Shown here piece by piece: positions 14,601-23,496 of a stretch of DNA of 28,168 nucleotides. The notes beneath the pieces are model-generated. The model did not search any database, had not been told where the DNA came from, and saw nothing but the letters and a program-made list of their open reading frames with translations. The translations under genes and the position numbers were made by a program. This stretch comes from CAYGHG01 sp964349515 (GTDB taxonomy: Bacteria > Oederibacteriota > PGYV01 > CAYGHG01). The stretch covers positions 1 to 28,168 of the forward strand of contig CAYGHG010000026.1 of NCBI GenBank assembly GCA_964349515.1, in the 5' to 3' direction. Numbering within the stretch: position 1 is the stretch's first letter; each line of letters starts with the position of its first letter.

Positions 14601-15674
14601 TCAGTTTTCTTCCCCCGGTTTGCCCCGTTTCAGGGCAACCTCTTTAAGCGAGCGCTCAAGCTGGTTTTTTCTCGTGGAAAGCAAATTGTCGTACTCTTCC
14701 TGTGCGTCCGCGATTTTCGCTCCCAGCTTGTCAAAAGCCGAAATAAACATGGACCACTGCCTTTCAAAATTCTCCATTGCGTTTATCATCTCGCGGGCGT
14801 TTTTTTCCATTTTAAAATTTTCGTGCGCCTGGCGTATCAGCACAAGCATGGGATAGAGGGTAAGCGGCGAGCACATTATCACCTTTTTTTTGAGGGCCTC
14901 CGCGGTTATCTGCCCGTCGCACTCGTTTATGAAAGCATACACCTGCTCGTTCGGTATGAAAAGTATCACGTAGTCAACAGTGCCCTCTGCGGTATTTATG
15001 TAGTCGCGGGTTGTCACCTGCTTTATTTTATCGCGCACGTCGGAGAGAAATTTTTTCTTTGCCGTTTCTTTATCAGATTCGCTTTTTGCCTCCAGAAATG
15101 CCATGTAGTTTTCAAACGGAAACTTGACATCCATATTTGCCTTTAAATTCTGCGGCAAAAGAAATGTAAAGTCAGGCGTGGTGCCCGAGCCGGTCTGTTT
15201 CTGTTTCAGATAGTTTACGTTTTCAAGGAGCCCCGCTGTCGTGAGTATGTCCTCGGCCATCCTCTCGCCCCACTGGCCGCGCGCTTTTGTGGATTTTAAA
15301 ACCTCTTTCAGCCCCGCGGTCGCCTCATTCAGCCGGGAGGCTGTCTCGGTGTTGAGCCTTACCTGCTGGCTCACAGCCTCAAACCCCACCCTGCTGCTGC
15401 GGTCAAATTCATTCAGGGAATTTTTTATCCTCTCAAGCTCCGCGCGCATCTCTTCCACAGCGGAGTCTATCAGTTTCTTTTTTGATTCCAGAGCCTGCTC
15501 CCCCAGTTTTGACTGTTCTGAGAGGGTTTTAAACGAAGCCGCTTCCATCCCTTCTTTTAATCTCGAGAGCGCTTCCTCGGGGGTAAAGTCAGGTTTTTTA
15601 TTTTTTATCAGTATTACTATTACCGCGCAGAGCAGGGCCAGCACCGCCCCTAAAAGCCAGTATAACTCAGTCAT
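14601..15674 (-). CDS. rmuC: RmuC-family protein
   Basis: A 357-residue protein with an N-terminal membrane anchor (about 4-22, LLGAVLALLCAVIVILI), a long coiled coil (about 40-125) and the RmuC core: STKARGQWGERMAEDIL, then PDFTFLLP, MDVKFPFENYMAFLEA, and YVILFIPNEQVYAFI. RmuC limits recombination at short inverted repeats in E. coli, and its core belongs to the PD-(D/E)xK nuclease fold (the QWGE, D and K residues here fit). Slightly shorter than the E. coli protein (475). It overlaps the upstream gene by ATGA at 15671-15674, so translation is coupled. Its presence in a genome so rich in inverted repeats is worth noting but proves nothing. Confidence 0.93.
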   Translation of the reverse strand: MTELYWLLGAVLALLCAVIVILIKNKKPDFTPEEALSRLKEGMEAASFKTLSEQSKLGEQALESKKKLIDSAVEEMRAELERIKNSLNEFDRSSRVGFEAVSQQVRLNTETASRLNEATAGLKEVLKSTKARGQWGERMAEDILTTAGLLENVNYLKQKQTGSGTTPDFTFLLPQNLKANMDVKFPFENYMAFLEAKSESDKETAKKKFLSDVRDKIKQVTTRDYINTAEGTVDYVILFIPNEQVYAFINECDGQITAEALKKKVIMCSPLTLYPMLVLIRQAHENFKMEKNAREMINAMENFERQWSMFISAFDKLGAKIADAQEEYDNLLSTRKNQLERSLKEVALKRGKPGEEN

Positions 15675-17485
15675 TCCGCGTGCCTCACCTTCTGGCGCGC
15701 GTCTTTGAGAAGCCGCTCTATTTCGCCGCTTTTTTCCGAGGTTTTTGACAGCGCCTCGGAAGCATTTTCAAAATCCCCGGCTTCGTAGAGCATCTTTCCG
15801 AGCAGCGCGTAAAGTTTTGAGTTGTCTCGAAACGACTCAATAGTGTACTGCAGGTAGTCAATAGCGGCATTGCGGTCCGCGTCGGCAGTAAGCGAGGCGT
15901 ACATCAGGTGCGCCTTTTGCGACGGGTAAGCTTCCGCGAACTGTCTTAATTCAGCCTCCGCCTTCTGCCTCTCATCTTTCGCGTAAAATTCCCTTTCAGC
16001 CGACGGGTCTATCGACGTAAAGTAACGGCCTGATTTTTCCTTTTCCACGTAAATTATGTAATTATCGTCAAAGTAAGCGGGCGCGAATTTTTTTCTGTCA
16101 AGAGCGGCGGCTAAAGGGTCATTGTTTTCAAGCAGGTATGAAGCAATGCCGTACTTTTCCGCCGTTTCCAAAGAGCTCTCTCCCCCCGCCTTTATTCTTT
16201 TGTAGTCTTCACGTGCTTCTTTGCCCGAGAGCGGGGTGAGCATTGTTTTATAAGTGGGATAAAGATAATATAAAAGATATGAGGACTTTGTCTCTGACGC
16301 AAAAAGCGCGCGCGGCACCTTTACGTTTGATATGTATGACGCCGCCTGCGAAGGCAGCTGTTTTTCAGACGCAGGCAGCTGCGGTGCAAAAACATAAAGC
16401 GCCAGAGCGGGTATAAGCAGCAGATAAAAATTCTTTTTTATATTCTGCCAGTCGCGTTCTGTCCACTGCCGGGGCCAGACAAAGCCCCATTTGAAAATCA
16501 GAAACACGTAATAAGCCGTAACCGGTATTGTGGCTGCGGCCGAAACCGGTATGTATGCGGCGTCTTTTAATCCGAGCCCGAGGAACATGCCCGTTACAAG
16601 GGTGTCTTTCACCAGGTCGGCATGCCTTCCCACGTCCGCACCTTTTACATTAATAAGGAGCAGGATTACAAGCAGCGAGGCGTGAAATATGCAGACAGCG
16701 GCAAACACCTGCCCCTGAACAGACACCGTGTCGTAGCCTCTGAACCAGTCCGAGGAAAAACTGAAAATAAAATCCTTTACGCCGTTTATAAGCCCTGGGT
16801 TTAAAAAAAGAGCCGGTATCAGAGCCGCCAGTGAAATCATAAAAAGCCTGAAATCATAGTTCTCTGTTTTTTCAGGAAGCTCGCTCCTGTCAATACCGCG
16901 GTAAATCATATATATCATCATGAGGGGAAGCGCGATAAAACTTAATGAACTCATGTTTGACCATATCAGCGCAGCCGCCGGCAGAGACAGGTAAAGCAGC
17001 CTGTTGCGCTTTGAGGGCTTTCTTTCAAGCACGTAAAAAAAATAGGTTATAAAAACCGCGGATACAAGCTCCGGCGAAACTGAAGCGCCGGCGGCTATCA
17101 GCCAGCAGGCGGCAAGCAGAAAAGGAAATACCGCGGTCAGATACTTTCCCTGGAGCCTTTTGTAAACCACAAGAAACAACCCCGCAAAAATCACAAGCAG
17201 AAGAGTTATTTTTACCGCGAGCGAAGCGCCTATTCCCGCGGCCGCTATTGACAGATAATAAACCGAGTCAAAGAGCCACGACGAAGCCTCCCACTTTTCC
17301 GGCTTGGCATATGTGAAAATGTCTGCTTTCGGCAGCTCCGCGGTTCTCGTAATCTCCCTGCCGGAGGCGGCGTGAAAATATGAAGCGTCACTCAAAAAAA
17401 ATGTATATGAGGCCTTTACCACGCAGGCTATAAAAAGCGCCGCGAAGAGGGCCTTTAAAACCGCGTTTACGTTTCTTGTCTCCAT
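15671..17485 (-). CDS. Polytopic membrane protein with C-terminal TPR region
   Basis: A 604-residue protein with an N-terminal membrane helix (about 8-30), a first extracytoplasmic loop, some ten further hydrophobic segments up to about residue 375, then a soluble part. The last 100 residues form TPR-like helices (AAIDYLQYTIESFRDNSKLYALLGKMLYEAGDFENASEAL). The pattern resembles GT-C-type or O-antigen-ligase-associated membrane proteins, such as uncharacterised dolichyl-phosphate-mannose transferase relatives with TPRs, but the usual acidic motif in loop 1 is not clear, so a transferase role is only a guess. It starts 3 bp after the cupin stop and overlaps rmuC by ATGA. Confidence 0.7.
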   Translation of the reverse strand: METRNVNAVLKALFAALFIACVVKASYTFFLSDASYFHAASGREITRTAELPKADIFTYAKPEKWEASSWLFDSVYYLSIAAAGIGASLAVKITLLLVIFAGLFLVVYKRLQGKYLTAVFPFLLAACWLIAAGASVSPELVSAVFITYFFYVLERKPSKRNRLLYLSLPAAALIWSNMSSLSFIALPLMMIYMIYRGIDRSELPEKTENYDFRLFMISLAALIPALFLNPGLINGVKDFIFSFSSDWFRGYDTVSVQGQVFAAVCIFHASLLVILLLINVKGADVGRHADLVKDTLVTGMFLGLGLKDAAYIPVSAAATIPVTAYYVFLIFKWGFVWPRQWTERDWQNIKKNFYLLLIPALALYVFAPQLPASEKQLPSQAASYISNVKVPRALFASETKSSYLLYYLYPTYKTMLTPLSGKEAREDYKRIKAGGESSLETAEKYGIASYLLENNDPLAAALDRKKFAPAYFDDNYIIYVEKEKSGRYFTSIDPSAEREFYAKDERQKAEAELRQFAEAYPSQKAHLMYASLTADADRNAAIDYLQYTIESFRDNSKLYALLGKMLYEAGDFENASEALSKTSEKSGEIERLLKDARQKVRHAE

Positions 17486-17488
17486 TTT

Positions 17489-17800
17489 TTACCCCTTTAT
17501 TTTTACGAATACCATTTTTACTTCCGAATCCGTGTCGTTTTCCACGCTGTGGCGTTCCCCCGCGCCGACTGTTATGCCGTCCCCGGGCCTGACTCTGGCA
17601 GGCTCCCCGTTTACTTTAAAAAGCGGCTCCCCTTCCAGAAAATAAAAGACCTCGTTTTCATCGTCGTGCAGGTGCTCCTCTATTTTTGCACCGGGCGTCA
17701 GCATCGCGTAGCCGCCGCTGAAGTTTTTTCCCGAAAAAAGATATTTGGAGCCGTACGTGCCGTGCTTGAATTCAGCCTCTGAAATATTTGTTTTTTTCAT
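17489..17800 (-). CDS. Small single-domain cupin
   Basis: A 103-residue cupin beta barrel. Cupin motif 1 is visible as EEHLHDDENEVFYFLEG (H-x-H and Glu metal ligands) and motif 2 as RPGDGITVGAGERHSVEN (His ligand), so one divalent metal is expected. Reaction unknown; similar proteins include sugar isomerase-like and sensor cupins. A longer reading to 17917 overlaps the upstream gene and is unlikely; the ATG at 17800 follows AGGAG with a 9-nt gap. It lies 61 bp after a GT-C-like protein and 3 bp before another membrane protein, in the same strand run. Confidence 0.85.
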   Translation of the reverse strand: MKKTNISEAEFKHGTYGSKYLFSGKNFSGGYAMLTPGAKIEEHLHDDENEVFYFLEGEPLFKVNGEPARVRPGDGITVGAGERHSVENDTDSEVKMVFVKIKG

Positions 17801-17861
17801 GGTCTTCTCCTGATTAATAATAACACCGCCGGGGTTTTTAAAACAGTTTTTTTTAACCGCC

Positions 17862-19322
17862 CTATTCTTGTACGGTGTTCTTTTTATAAACCATAATGCC
17901 GCCGCTGTCGGAGACAACGGTGTATTTCCCCTCTATTATGCGCAAGATGAAATCAGCCGCAGGCCCGCCCCTTAACATTATGAAATCATAATACCCCTCT
18001 GCGACAGGAGGCAGTATTTCCGTGCTCTCCTGCGGGAAATAGCGGTAAGTCACGGCGCTCATATGGCGCCTATGCGGCATCATGCCCGTATAAAAATATG
18101 CCTGCGCCATATCCGGCCAGGCGAGCAGAGTGTCGCCTTTTGCCTTGCGGAAACCCGCCAGCGCAGAGGCGTTTCTCACCTCTGAGTATTCGGAAGTGTG
18201 ATACCCCCCTTTTTTCATGTACTCCCCGGGTTTTGAAACCGCAAGAGAGCAGGCCGCGCAGGCGGCGAAAATAATCACAGCAGTGATGCCGGCTGCAAGC
18301 GGGCTGCGTGACTTGTCGGAGACAAGCCTGAATACAGCCGACAGCAGAATCCCGCCGAGAAGCGCCGCCGCCGGAATCAGGCTCTGGTAATACCTCAGCT
18401 CTACTCCCTTTAAAATGTATATGTAGTAAAAGAGGGACAAAAACGCAAAAGATAAAACAGCCGCCGCGTTATTGCGCGAGTCTTTTTCGCGGTGGAAAAA
18501 CGCGTATATCGCTCCTGCAGCGGCCGGCAGCGAGAGTTTTAGAAATAAAACAGAGTTTGCGGCAAAGACCGCGCCGTAGCCCTGCCAGGTATGGTGTTTC
18601 AGGTGGGAAAGCGTCCATAAAAACGTCTTACCAAAACCCTCTGTATTTCCCTGAACCACAGACCACAAAACCGCGAGGAGGTACATGACGGCAAATCCCG
18701 AAAAACAAACAAGCGTGTTTTTAAGCGCCTTTTCTTTTTTTGAAAATATCAGGGCCGCAATAACAGCGGCGGGAAATACGGCGGCATAACCGTACCAGCA
18801 CAGCGCGGCAACAGCGGTAAAAAAACCCGCGAGAAAATAATTTACCTTTTCGTACTCCTCATCAGTGTCAAACAAAAACAAAAACGCGAGCACAAGCGGG
18901 AAATGGCCCAAAAACTGGGCAGAGGCGTTTAGCGAACCCAGCGCCGGGTTGTTTTGCAGCAGCAGGTACAAAAGCGCGGAAAAAACAGCGGCGCTCCTGC
19001 CCCACACCACCCTCGCGGCCATGTATATTAATATGAAGGTAAACGCAAAATACCCGAAAGAAAAAATCCTGAGCGCCCTGTCTGACGTACCGGACAACTC
19101 AAAGCCGAGCCTGTATAAATATGCGGGGAAAGGCGGGTTGGGGTCAAAAACATCTTTGTAAAGAGTGCCTCCGGAATCAATCACGCGCACGGACGAGGCT
19201 ATGGAACCCTCGTGGGAATCAAGGGGCATACCCAAAAAAAACATCCTGAACAGCCCGGCCGCCGCTATAAACACGACGAGCAGCATTATTTCTCTTTTTA
19301 AAACAGCATCTTTTTCATTCAC
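17862..19322 (-). CDS. GT-C-like glycosyltransferase, PMT/ArnT type (putative)
   Basis: A 486-residue protein with about eleven membrane helices. After the first helix the loop carries LDSHEGS (D35, E38), the place where PMT/ArnT/GT83-type enzymes have their catalytic acidic residues, followed by GGTLYKDVFDPNPPFPAYLY, very like the loop of many GT39-type proteins of polyprenyl-phosphate sugar transfer. The C-terminal part is a soluble extracytoplasmic domain (about 375-486). A glycosyl transfer from a lipid-linked sugar to an envelope acceptor is the likely role; donor and acceptor are unknown. It begins with GTG in a GTGA overlap with the alcohol dehydrogenase gene. Confidence 0.72.
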   Translation of the reverse strand: MNEKDAVLKREIMLLVVFIAAAGLFRMFFLGMPLDSHEGSIASSVRVIDSGGTLYKDVFDPNPPFPAYLYRLGFELSGTSDRALRIFSFGYFAFTFILIYMAARVVWGRSAAVFSALLYLLLQNNPALGSLNASAQFLGHFPLVLAFLFLFDTDEEYEKVNYFLAGFFTAVAALCWYGYAAVFPAAVIAALIFSKKEKALKNTLVCFSGFAVMYLLAVLWSVVQGNTEGFGKTFLWTLSHLKHHTWQGYGAVFAANSVLFLKLSLPAAAGAIYAFFHREKDSRNNAAAVLSFAFLSLFYYIYILKGVELRYYQSLIPAAALLGGILLSAVFRLVSDKSRSPLAAGITAVIIFAACAACSLAVSKPGEYMKKGGYHTSEYSEVRNASALAGFRKAKGDTLLAWPDMAQAYFYTGMMPHRRHMSAVTYRYFPQESTEILPPVAEGYYDFIMLRGGPAADFILRIIEGKYTVVSDSGGIMVYKKNTVQE

Positions 19323-20440
19323 AGCGCTTCACCCAAAATCCGCCTCACCAGTTCTTCATCCATTTTAACGGGGTTATAAGCCATGGAACCGGAGTAAACC
19401 GTGGTTGCTATTATTTTTTCCATCATTGACGGCGCACCGGGGCAGAGCCCTGATATTTTCTCCGGTATTTTTAGGCTGCGGTTGAGCCAGGAGGCGGTTT
19501 CTTCGAGTTTTATGCCGGCCGTTATTTCAAGCTCTCTTATTCTATCTTCCGAAGCCTCCCTGTTCAAGCGCAGTATATAAGGAAGCAAAACTGCATTTAC
19601 AAAACCGTGCGGCGCGCCGCACACCGCGCCTACAGGGTGGCCTATGCCGTGCACCGCGCCCAGGCCCGCAGTCGCGAACGAGAGCCCCGCGAGAATACTC
19701 GCGAGCATCATGTTTGTACGCGCTTCCACATCAGCGCCGTTTTTGTATGCTGTTTCAATATTCGCGGCAATCAGTTTTACCGCTTCGGCGGCAAGCGGCA
19801 TTGTAAGAGGGTTTGCGCCTGTTGAGAGGTATGACTCCACTGCATGGCAAAAAGCATCCATCCCGCTGTAAGAGGTCACCTCTTTGGGCATTGCTGTTGT
19901 GAGCAGAGGGTCTGCTATCACTATTTTCGGGACAAGGCTTTCTCCGCGCAGGCTCAGCTTCATATTTTTTGCCGTGTATTTTAAGACGGCGTTTTTTGTC
20001 ACTTCAGAGCCTGTGCCGCTGGTGGTGGGTATTGCGATAAAAAACAGGCTGTCTGCCCCTGCTGTCACTTTTGCATCCAGGTAGTCCGCACATTTCGCGC
20101 CGGTCACTGCGGCTGTCGATGCGGCTTTGGCACAGTCTATGGCGCTGCCGCCGCCCAAGCCTATTATGAATGAAGCCTTTTTCTCGCGGCAAAACGCTGC
20201 GGCTCTGTCGGCGGTTTCAACCGATACCTCAGGCTCCACTCCCTGAAAAACAAAAGCCTCTGCTTTGCTTTTTTTGACAAGCTCAAGCGCCTGCGCGAGA
20301 GAGCCGTTTTTCGCGGCAGACGCGGCGCCTGTTACTATCACGCCTCTTTTGCCCTCTATTTCAGGGACAGCACCGTGTTTTTCAAGGCTGCCCGCGCCGA
20401 AACTCAAACGCCCCGGAAAGAGCGCGGAAAATTTTGTCAT
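19319..20440 (-). CDS. Iron-containing (group III) alcohol dehydrogenase
   Basis: A 373-residue NAD(P)-dependent, metal-containing alcohol dehydrogenase. The nucleotide-binding GLGGGSAIDCAKAA is at 95-108 and PTTSGTGSEVTKNAV at 138-152. Metal ligands fit the family: D195 and H199 in GMDAFCHAVESY, H264 (or H268) in GAVHGIGHPVGA, and H278 in APHG. Length is typical (about 380). Substrate not deducible: ethanol, butanol, propanediol and phosphonate enzymes share these motifs. ATGA overlap with amrB upstream and GTGA overlap with the GT-C-like gene downstream show translational coupling. Confidence 0.92.
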   Translation of the reverse strand: MTKFSALFPGRLSFGAGSLEKHGAVPEIEGKRGVIVTGAASAAKNGSLAQALELVKKSKAEAFVFQGVEPEVSVETADRAAAFCREKKASFIIGLGGGSAIDCAKAASTAAVTGAKCADYLDAKVTAGADSLFFIAIPTTSGTGSEVTKNAVLKYTAKNMKLSLRGESLVPKIVIADPLLTTAMPKEVTSYSGMDAFCHAVESYLSTGANPLTMPLAAEAVKLIAANIETAYKNGADVEARTNMMLASILAGLSFATAGLGAVHGIGHPVGAVCGAPHGFVNAVLLPYILRLNREASEDRIRELEITAGIKLEETASWLNRSLKIPEKISGLCPGAPSMMEKIIATTVYSGSMAYNPVKMDEELVRRILGEAL

Positions 20441-21234
20441 ATTATCACCGCCCCGCCGTAGCCCACGACTTCACTCAAGTCGCCGCTGATTTCACCCGAG
20501 TGTGCGTAGCGTATCAGACGGCCTTCTTTTGCGCCGAGCAGTTTGGCGGCATGCAGCGCGGTATATGTAGGCATCCAGCCGCACATTGAAACTTCGCGGC
20601 ACTCAACTGTTTCAAGCATTGCCTCAGGGTTCATTTTCACTATCGCATCAAGCACAGCCATGTCTTTTTCCCTCGCTATGCCGGCAGACTCGTAGTGGGT
20701 GAGGTCTGTCGAAGAAATTATTAAAACATCCGTACCTTTCAGCGCCTCGGCAAGCGAGCAGGAAAGGTCGCGAAGCGCGCTGTTTCTGCCGTCCCCTATC
20801 ACTATGGGCACTATCTGTATTCCCGGTTTTAAAACCTGCAGAAAAGGGAGCTGTACCTCTATGGAGTGTTCGCGGAGATGCGCCTTTGTGTCTTTTTCCG
20901 CGAATTTTGACGCATAAATTATTTTTTCCGCGAGCGCCATGTTGATTCTGACATCTCCCAGAGGCGTGCGCCATATCCCCTCGTGCATGACAGATATGGG
21001 GGCGCCGTTTCCCGTATGGTTGGGGCCGAGTATGACAACAGTGTCGGGTATTTCCGCCAAGCCGTAAACCTCGCCCGCCACAGAACCCGAGTACATATAC
21101 CCCGCGTGCGGGCAGATAAGCGCGCGGGCTTTTATCTTTTGCTCTTTTTCCTGCAGGAGAGATGTCACTTTCCTGCGAAGAGCCGAAGAATCGCCCTCAT
21201 AAAAAGTCCCCGCAACAGCAGGCTCTCGAAGCAT
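20437..21234 (-). CDS. amrB: MEMO-family protein, AmmeMemoRadiSam system protein B
   Basis: A 265-residue MEMO protein related to class III extradiol dioxygenases. Conserved metal-pocket residues are visible: H43 in CPHAGYMYSGSVAG, H73 in LGPNHTG, the histidine in SSTDLTHYE and the cysteine in CGWMPTYTAL. In bacteria and archaea MEMO is often encoded or fused with AMMECR1 (AmrA) and a radical SAM protein (AmrS); neither partner is present in this window, and the reaction of the set is not established. Start ATG at 21234 follows GGAGGG at 5 nt. It is the first gene of the compact run down to 13643. Confidence 0.9.
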   Translation of the reverse strand: MLREPAVAGTFYEGDSSALRRKVTSLLQEKEQKIKARALICPHAGYMYSGSVAGEVYGLAEIPDTVVILGPNHTGNGAPISVMHEGIWRTPLGDVRINMALAEKIIYASKFAEKDTKAHLREHSIEVQLPFLQVLKPGIQIVPIVIGDGRNSALRDLSCSLAEALKGTDVLIISSTDLTHYESAGIAREKDMAVLDAIVKMNPEAMLETVECREVSMCGWMPTYTALHAAKLLGAKEGRLIRYAHSGEISGDLSEVVGYGGAVII

Positions 21235-21302
21235 TATTTCCCTCCGGATATTTTTATTAATCTTACATCAGAAACCGGCAAATATAAATCTCTATTATTC
21301 TT

Positions 21303-21347
21303 CCTCCCCCCATTATTTTAGCGGGAGAGGGCAGGGCGAGGGGGTGT
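21303..21347. repeat. Dispersed palindromic repeat, GGGAGAGG family, copy 2
   Basis: CCTCCCCCC, an AT-rich loop, then GCGGGAGAGGGCAGGGCGAGGGGG, matching the copies at 12342 and 23327. It lies in the 154-bp gap between dinG and amrB, downstream of dinG. Confidence 0.65.
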
Positions 21348-21388
21348 TTTCATTTCTATTTCCTCATCCTCTTCCTTATCCTCTGCCG

Positions 21389-23323
21389 TCACAGTCCCGC
21401 CTTCATCTTTAAAAACCGCCTCACCGCTTCCGTCTCCGACACCACCCTCATCTCAGGCAGCGCCGAGATAAATCTCCTGCCGTATGATTTTTTTACTATC
21501 CTCGTGTCCAGTATGAAAACCGCGCCGTAATCTGTCTTTGAGCGAATCAGCCTCCCGAACCCCTGTTTTAACATGAATACCGCCCGGGGAAGAGCTATTT
21601 CAGCAAAGTCACTGCCGCCTTGCTCCACCTTTTTTGCATACACGGCTTTTTGTAAAGGGTGCTCAGGCATTTCAAACGGCAGCTTGGTGATTACCACACA
21701 GCGCAGGTCGTCCCCTTTTATATCTATGCCCTGCCAAAATGTGGATGTGGCGAACAAAACAGAGGGCTCTTTCCTGAACTCCTCAACGAGGGCCATGGGC
21801 GCGGCCTGTCCCTGCATCAGCATCGGTATTCCCGGATGCGCGTCCTGGCTTTCGGCGTAAACGTGCTTCATCATTTCAATATTTGTGAAAAGAACAAGAG
21901 TGTTGCCGCGCGTGGCCTCTATTATTTCTATGATTTTTCTGGTCAGTTCTTCCCTATACCCCGGCTCATTGGGCATGGGCATGTTTTTCTCTATGTAGAG
22001 CATTGCGTTTGATTCGTAGTCAAAGGGCGACTTGAGCTCTCTTGCGCGTGTTTTTTCAAGCCCGAAACTGCGCTTGATATAACCAAACTCGTCGCCTGCC
22101 GAGAGCGTCGCCGAGGTCAGCACCGCCGTCTCATAGTGGTGCAGTATGTGGCGCTCAAAAGACTCCCGCAGGTCATAAGGTGTTATGGAAAGCTCTATCT
22201 CGTTTCCGCGCGATTTTTCCGCCCAGTAAAAACAATCTTTATCGGACCTTGCGGCCCAGGAGGAGAGAATACCGGCAAACTCATCCGTTCTTTTCAGCAG
22301 GTACTCTGCAAATTTTTTCAAATCCTTGTTGTCAGGGTCTTCCGCGGCCGCGCGCAGCTCGGGCAGCACGGAATTTAATTCAAGGGTGATGTCGGGCGCG
22401 CCTTCAGAGGCGGCAACAGGGGCAAGAGCGGAGTCTTTTAAGTAAAGCATGCCTCCCCTGTCGCAAAGAGAAAAAAGAAAATCCTCAACGGCAGAAACGC
22501 AGGCTTTCAGCCTGGCCTTCTGCTGAGCGTAGCTTTTTTTTGTTATTTTTTTCCTGCGCCTGAAAAAATCCTCAACATCTTTGGCAAAAGATTTGAAATA
22601 CTTGAGCGAAAACTTCCTTCCGAACATCTCGCGCATGACCTCCTCTAACTTGTGGGCCTCGTCAAAAACGGCGGCGTCGCAGTCCGGCAGGAGCTTTTTG
22701 TTTACCATTATGTCGCTGAAAAACAGGTGGTGGTTGACGACTATTATATGGGACTTGAATATGGCGCGCCGTTTTTTCCAGTAAAAACATTTTTTAAAAT
22801 GGGTGCAGAACTCCTCGCCGCAGAGCTCTTTTTCGCGCCGTATGGAGGACCACAGGCCGTGGGGAATCTCTATTTCACTGTTTTCGCGTATGCCTTCGGC
22901 GTCGCGCAGGTAGTCTATGATGCGGGAGTATTCCTCCGCATCCGCGAATAAATTTCCCTTTTTGGAAAAATCCTTTGCCCTGTTGGAGCACAGGTAGTTT
23001 CCCGAACCGTAAAGAGTTTCATACCGAAGCCCGTCAAATATTTTAGCGAGCAAAGGCAGGTCTTTTTCCATAATCTGGTTCTGAAGAGCCTTTGAGTATG
23101 TGGCGACAATCACCCGTTTTTTGTTTTCAACGGCGTATTTTGCCATAGGCGCGAGGTAAGCAAGAGTTTTACCGACGCCGGTCCCGGCCTCAATGATCAG
23201 GCTCTCGCCGGACTCAAGCGCCTCCAGCACAGAGTCAGCCATATCCACCTGCTCGCGCCGTTCTTCGTATCCGTCTATGAGTTCTGCTATTTCCTTTGTA
23301 AAAATTTTTTTCATAGATTCCAT
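21389..23323 (-). CDS. dinG: ATP-dependent helicase, DinG family
   Basis: A 644-residue superfamily 2 XPD/DinG helicase, 5'-3' on DNA. Motifs in order: Walker A EAGTGVGKT (45-53), an iron-sulfur region with cysteines in NYLCSN and CGEEFCTHFKKCFYW, Walker B FDEAHKLEE, TSATLSAGDEFGY, ATSTFWQGIDIKGDDL and motif VI QGFGRLIRS. Length fits DinG proteins without an exonuclease domain. The frame extends upstream to 23437, but that stretch (RHPHPTLSRKRARGK) is translation of a dispersed repeat; starts at 23323 (MESMKK) or 23314 are realistic, 23323 having GAGGGGG upstream. That ribosome site belongs to the repeat and can be locked in its hairpin. Confidence 0.92.
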   Translation of the reverse strand: MESMKKIFTKEIAELIDGYEERREQVDMADSVLEALESGESLIIEAGTGVGKTLAYLAPMAKYAVENKKRVIVATYSKALQNQIMEKDLPLLAKIFDGLRYETLYGSGNYLCSNRAKDFSKKGNLFADAEEYSRIIDYLRDAEGIRENSEIEIPHGLWSSIRREKELCGEEFCTHFKKCFYWKKRRAIFKSHIIVVNHHLFFSDIMVNKKLLPDCDAAVFDEAHKLEEVMREMFGRKFSLKYFKSFAKDVEDFFRRRKKITKKSYAQQKARLKACVSAVEDFLFSLCDRGGMLYLKDSALAPVAASEGAPDITLELNSVLPELRAAAEDPDNKDLKKFAEYLLKRTDEFAGILSSWAARSDKDCFYWAEKSRGNEIELSITPYDLRESFERHILHHYETAVLTSATLSAGDEFGYIKRSFGLEKTRARELKSPFDYESNAMLYIEKNMPMPNEPGYREELTRKIIEIIEATRGNTLVLFTNIEMMKHVYAESQDAHPGIPMLMQGQAAPMALVEEFRKEPSVLFATSTFWQGIDIKGDDLRCVVITKLPFEMPEHPLQKAVYAKKVEQGGSDFAEIALPRAVFMLKQGFGRLIRSKTDYGAVFILDTRIVKKSYGRRFISALPEMRVVSETEAVRRFLKMKAGL

Positions 23324-23326
23324 TTT

Positions 23327-23366
23327 CCCCCTCGCCCGCTTGCGGGAGAGGGTAGGGTGAGGGTGC
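23327..23366. repeat. Dispersed palindromic repeat, GGGAGAGG family, copy 3, forming the dinG ribosome site
   Basis: CCCTCGCCCGC (23329-23339) and GCGGGAGAGGG (23342-23352) fold with one G/A mismatch around a TT loop, followed by TAGGGTGAGGG. On the minus strand the 3' arm reads GAGGGGG and lies 3 nt before the dinG ATG, so the repeat supplies the ribosome-binding site and can also hide it. Confidence 0.75.
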
Positions 23367-23369
23367 CTT

Positions 23370-23432
23370 AAAAACAACAAAACAGGCGGGTTATACAAAA
23401 TCCCCGCAGCAAAGCGCAGGGAGACCCGCCTG
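23370..23432 (-). terminator. Terminator-like hairpin in the dinG leader
   Basis: CAGGCGGGT and ACCCGCCTG (23383-23391 and 23424-23432) are a perfect 9-bp inverted repeat, with inner TCCC/GGGA and CGC/GCG pairs. On the minus strand the stem is followed by TTTTGTTGTTTTT. It lies just upstream of dinG and downstream of a TATAAT, so it may end upstream transcription or act as an attenuator of dinG. Confidence 0.55.
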
Positions 23433-23435
23433 TAC

Positions 23436-23441
23436 ATTATA
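23436..23441 (-). promoter_or_regulatory. Perfect -10 box upstream of dinG
   Basis: TATAAT on the minus strand; no good -35 at 16-18 bp (TTGAAA lies only 13 bp upstream). Initiation would fall near 23429, at the foot of the terminator-like hairpin. Weak evidence. Confidence 0.25.
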
Positions 23442-23496
23442 ATGCATTTTTCGTTTTCAATGCTACGTTGTTTTATGTTTTTATTTTTTAATCGTA

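Noticed and set aside
17801..17917. N-terminal extension of the cupin to 17917
   Set aside because: It would overlap the GT-C-like gene and ignore the AGGAG site before the ATG at 17800.
23324..23437. N-terminal extension of DinG to 23437
   Set aside because: The added residues are a translation of the dispersed GGGAGAGG repeat and the terminator-like hairpin.
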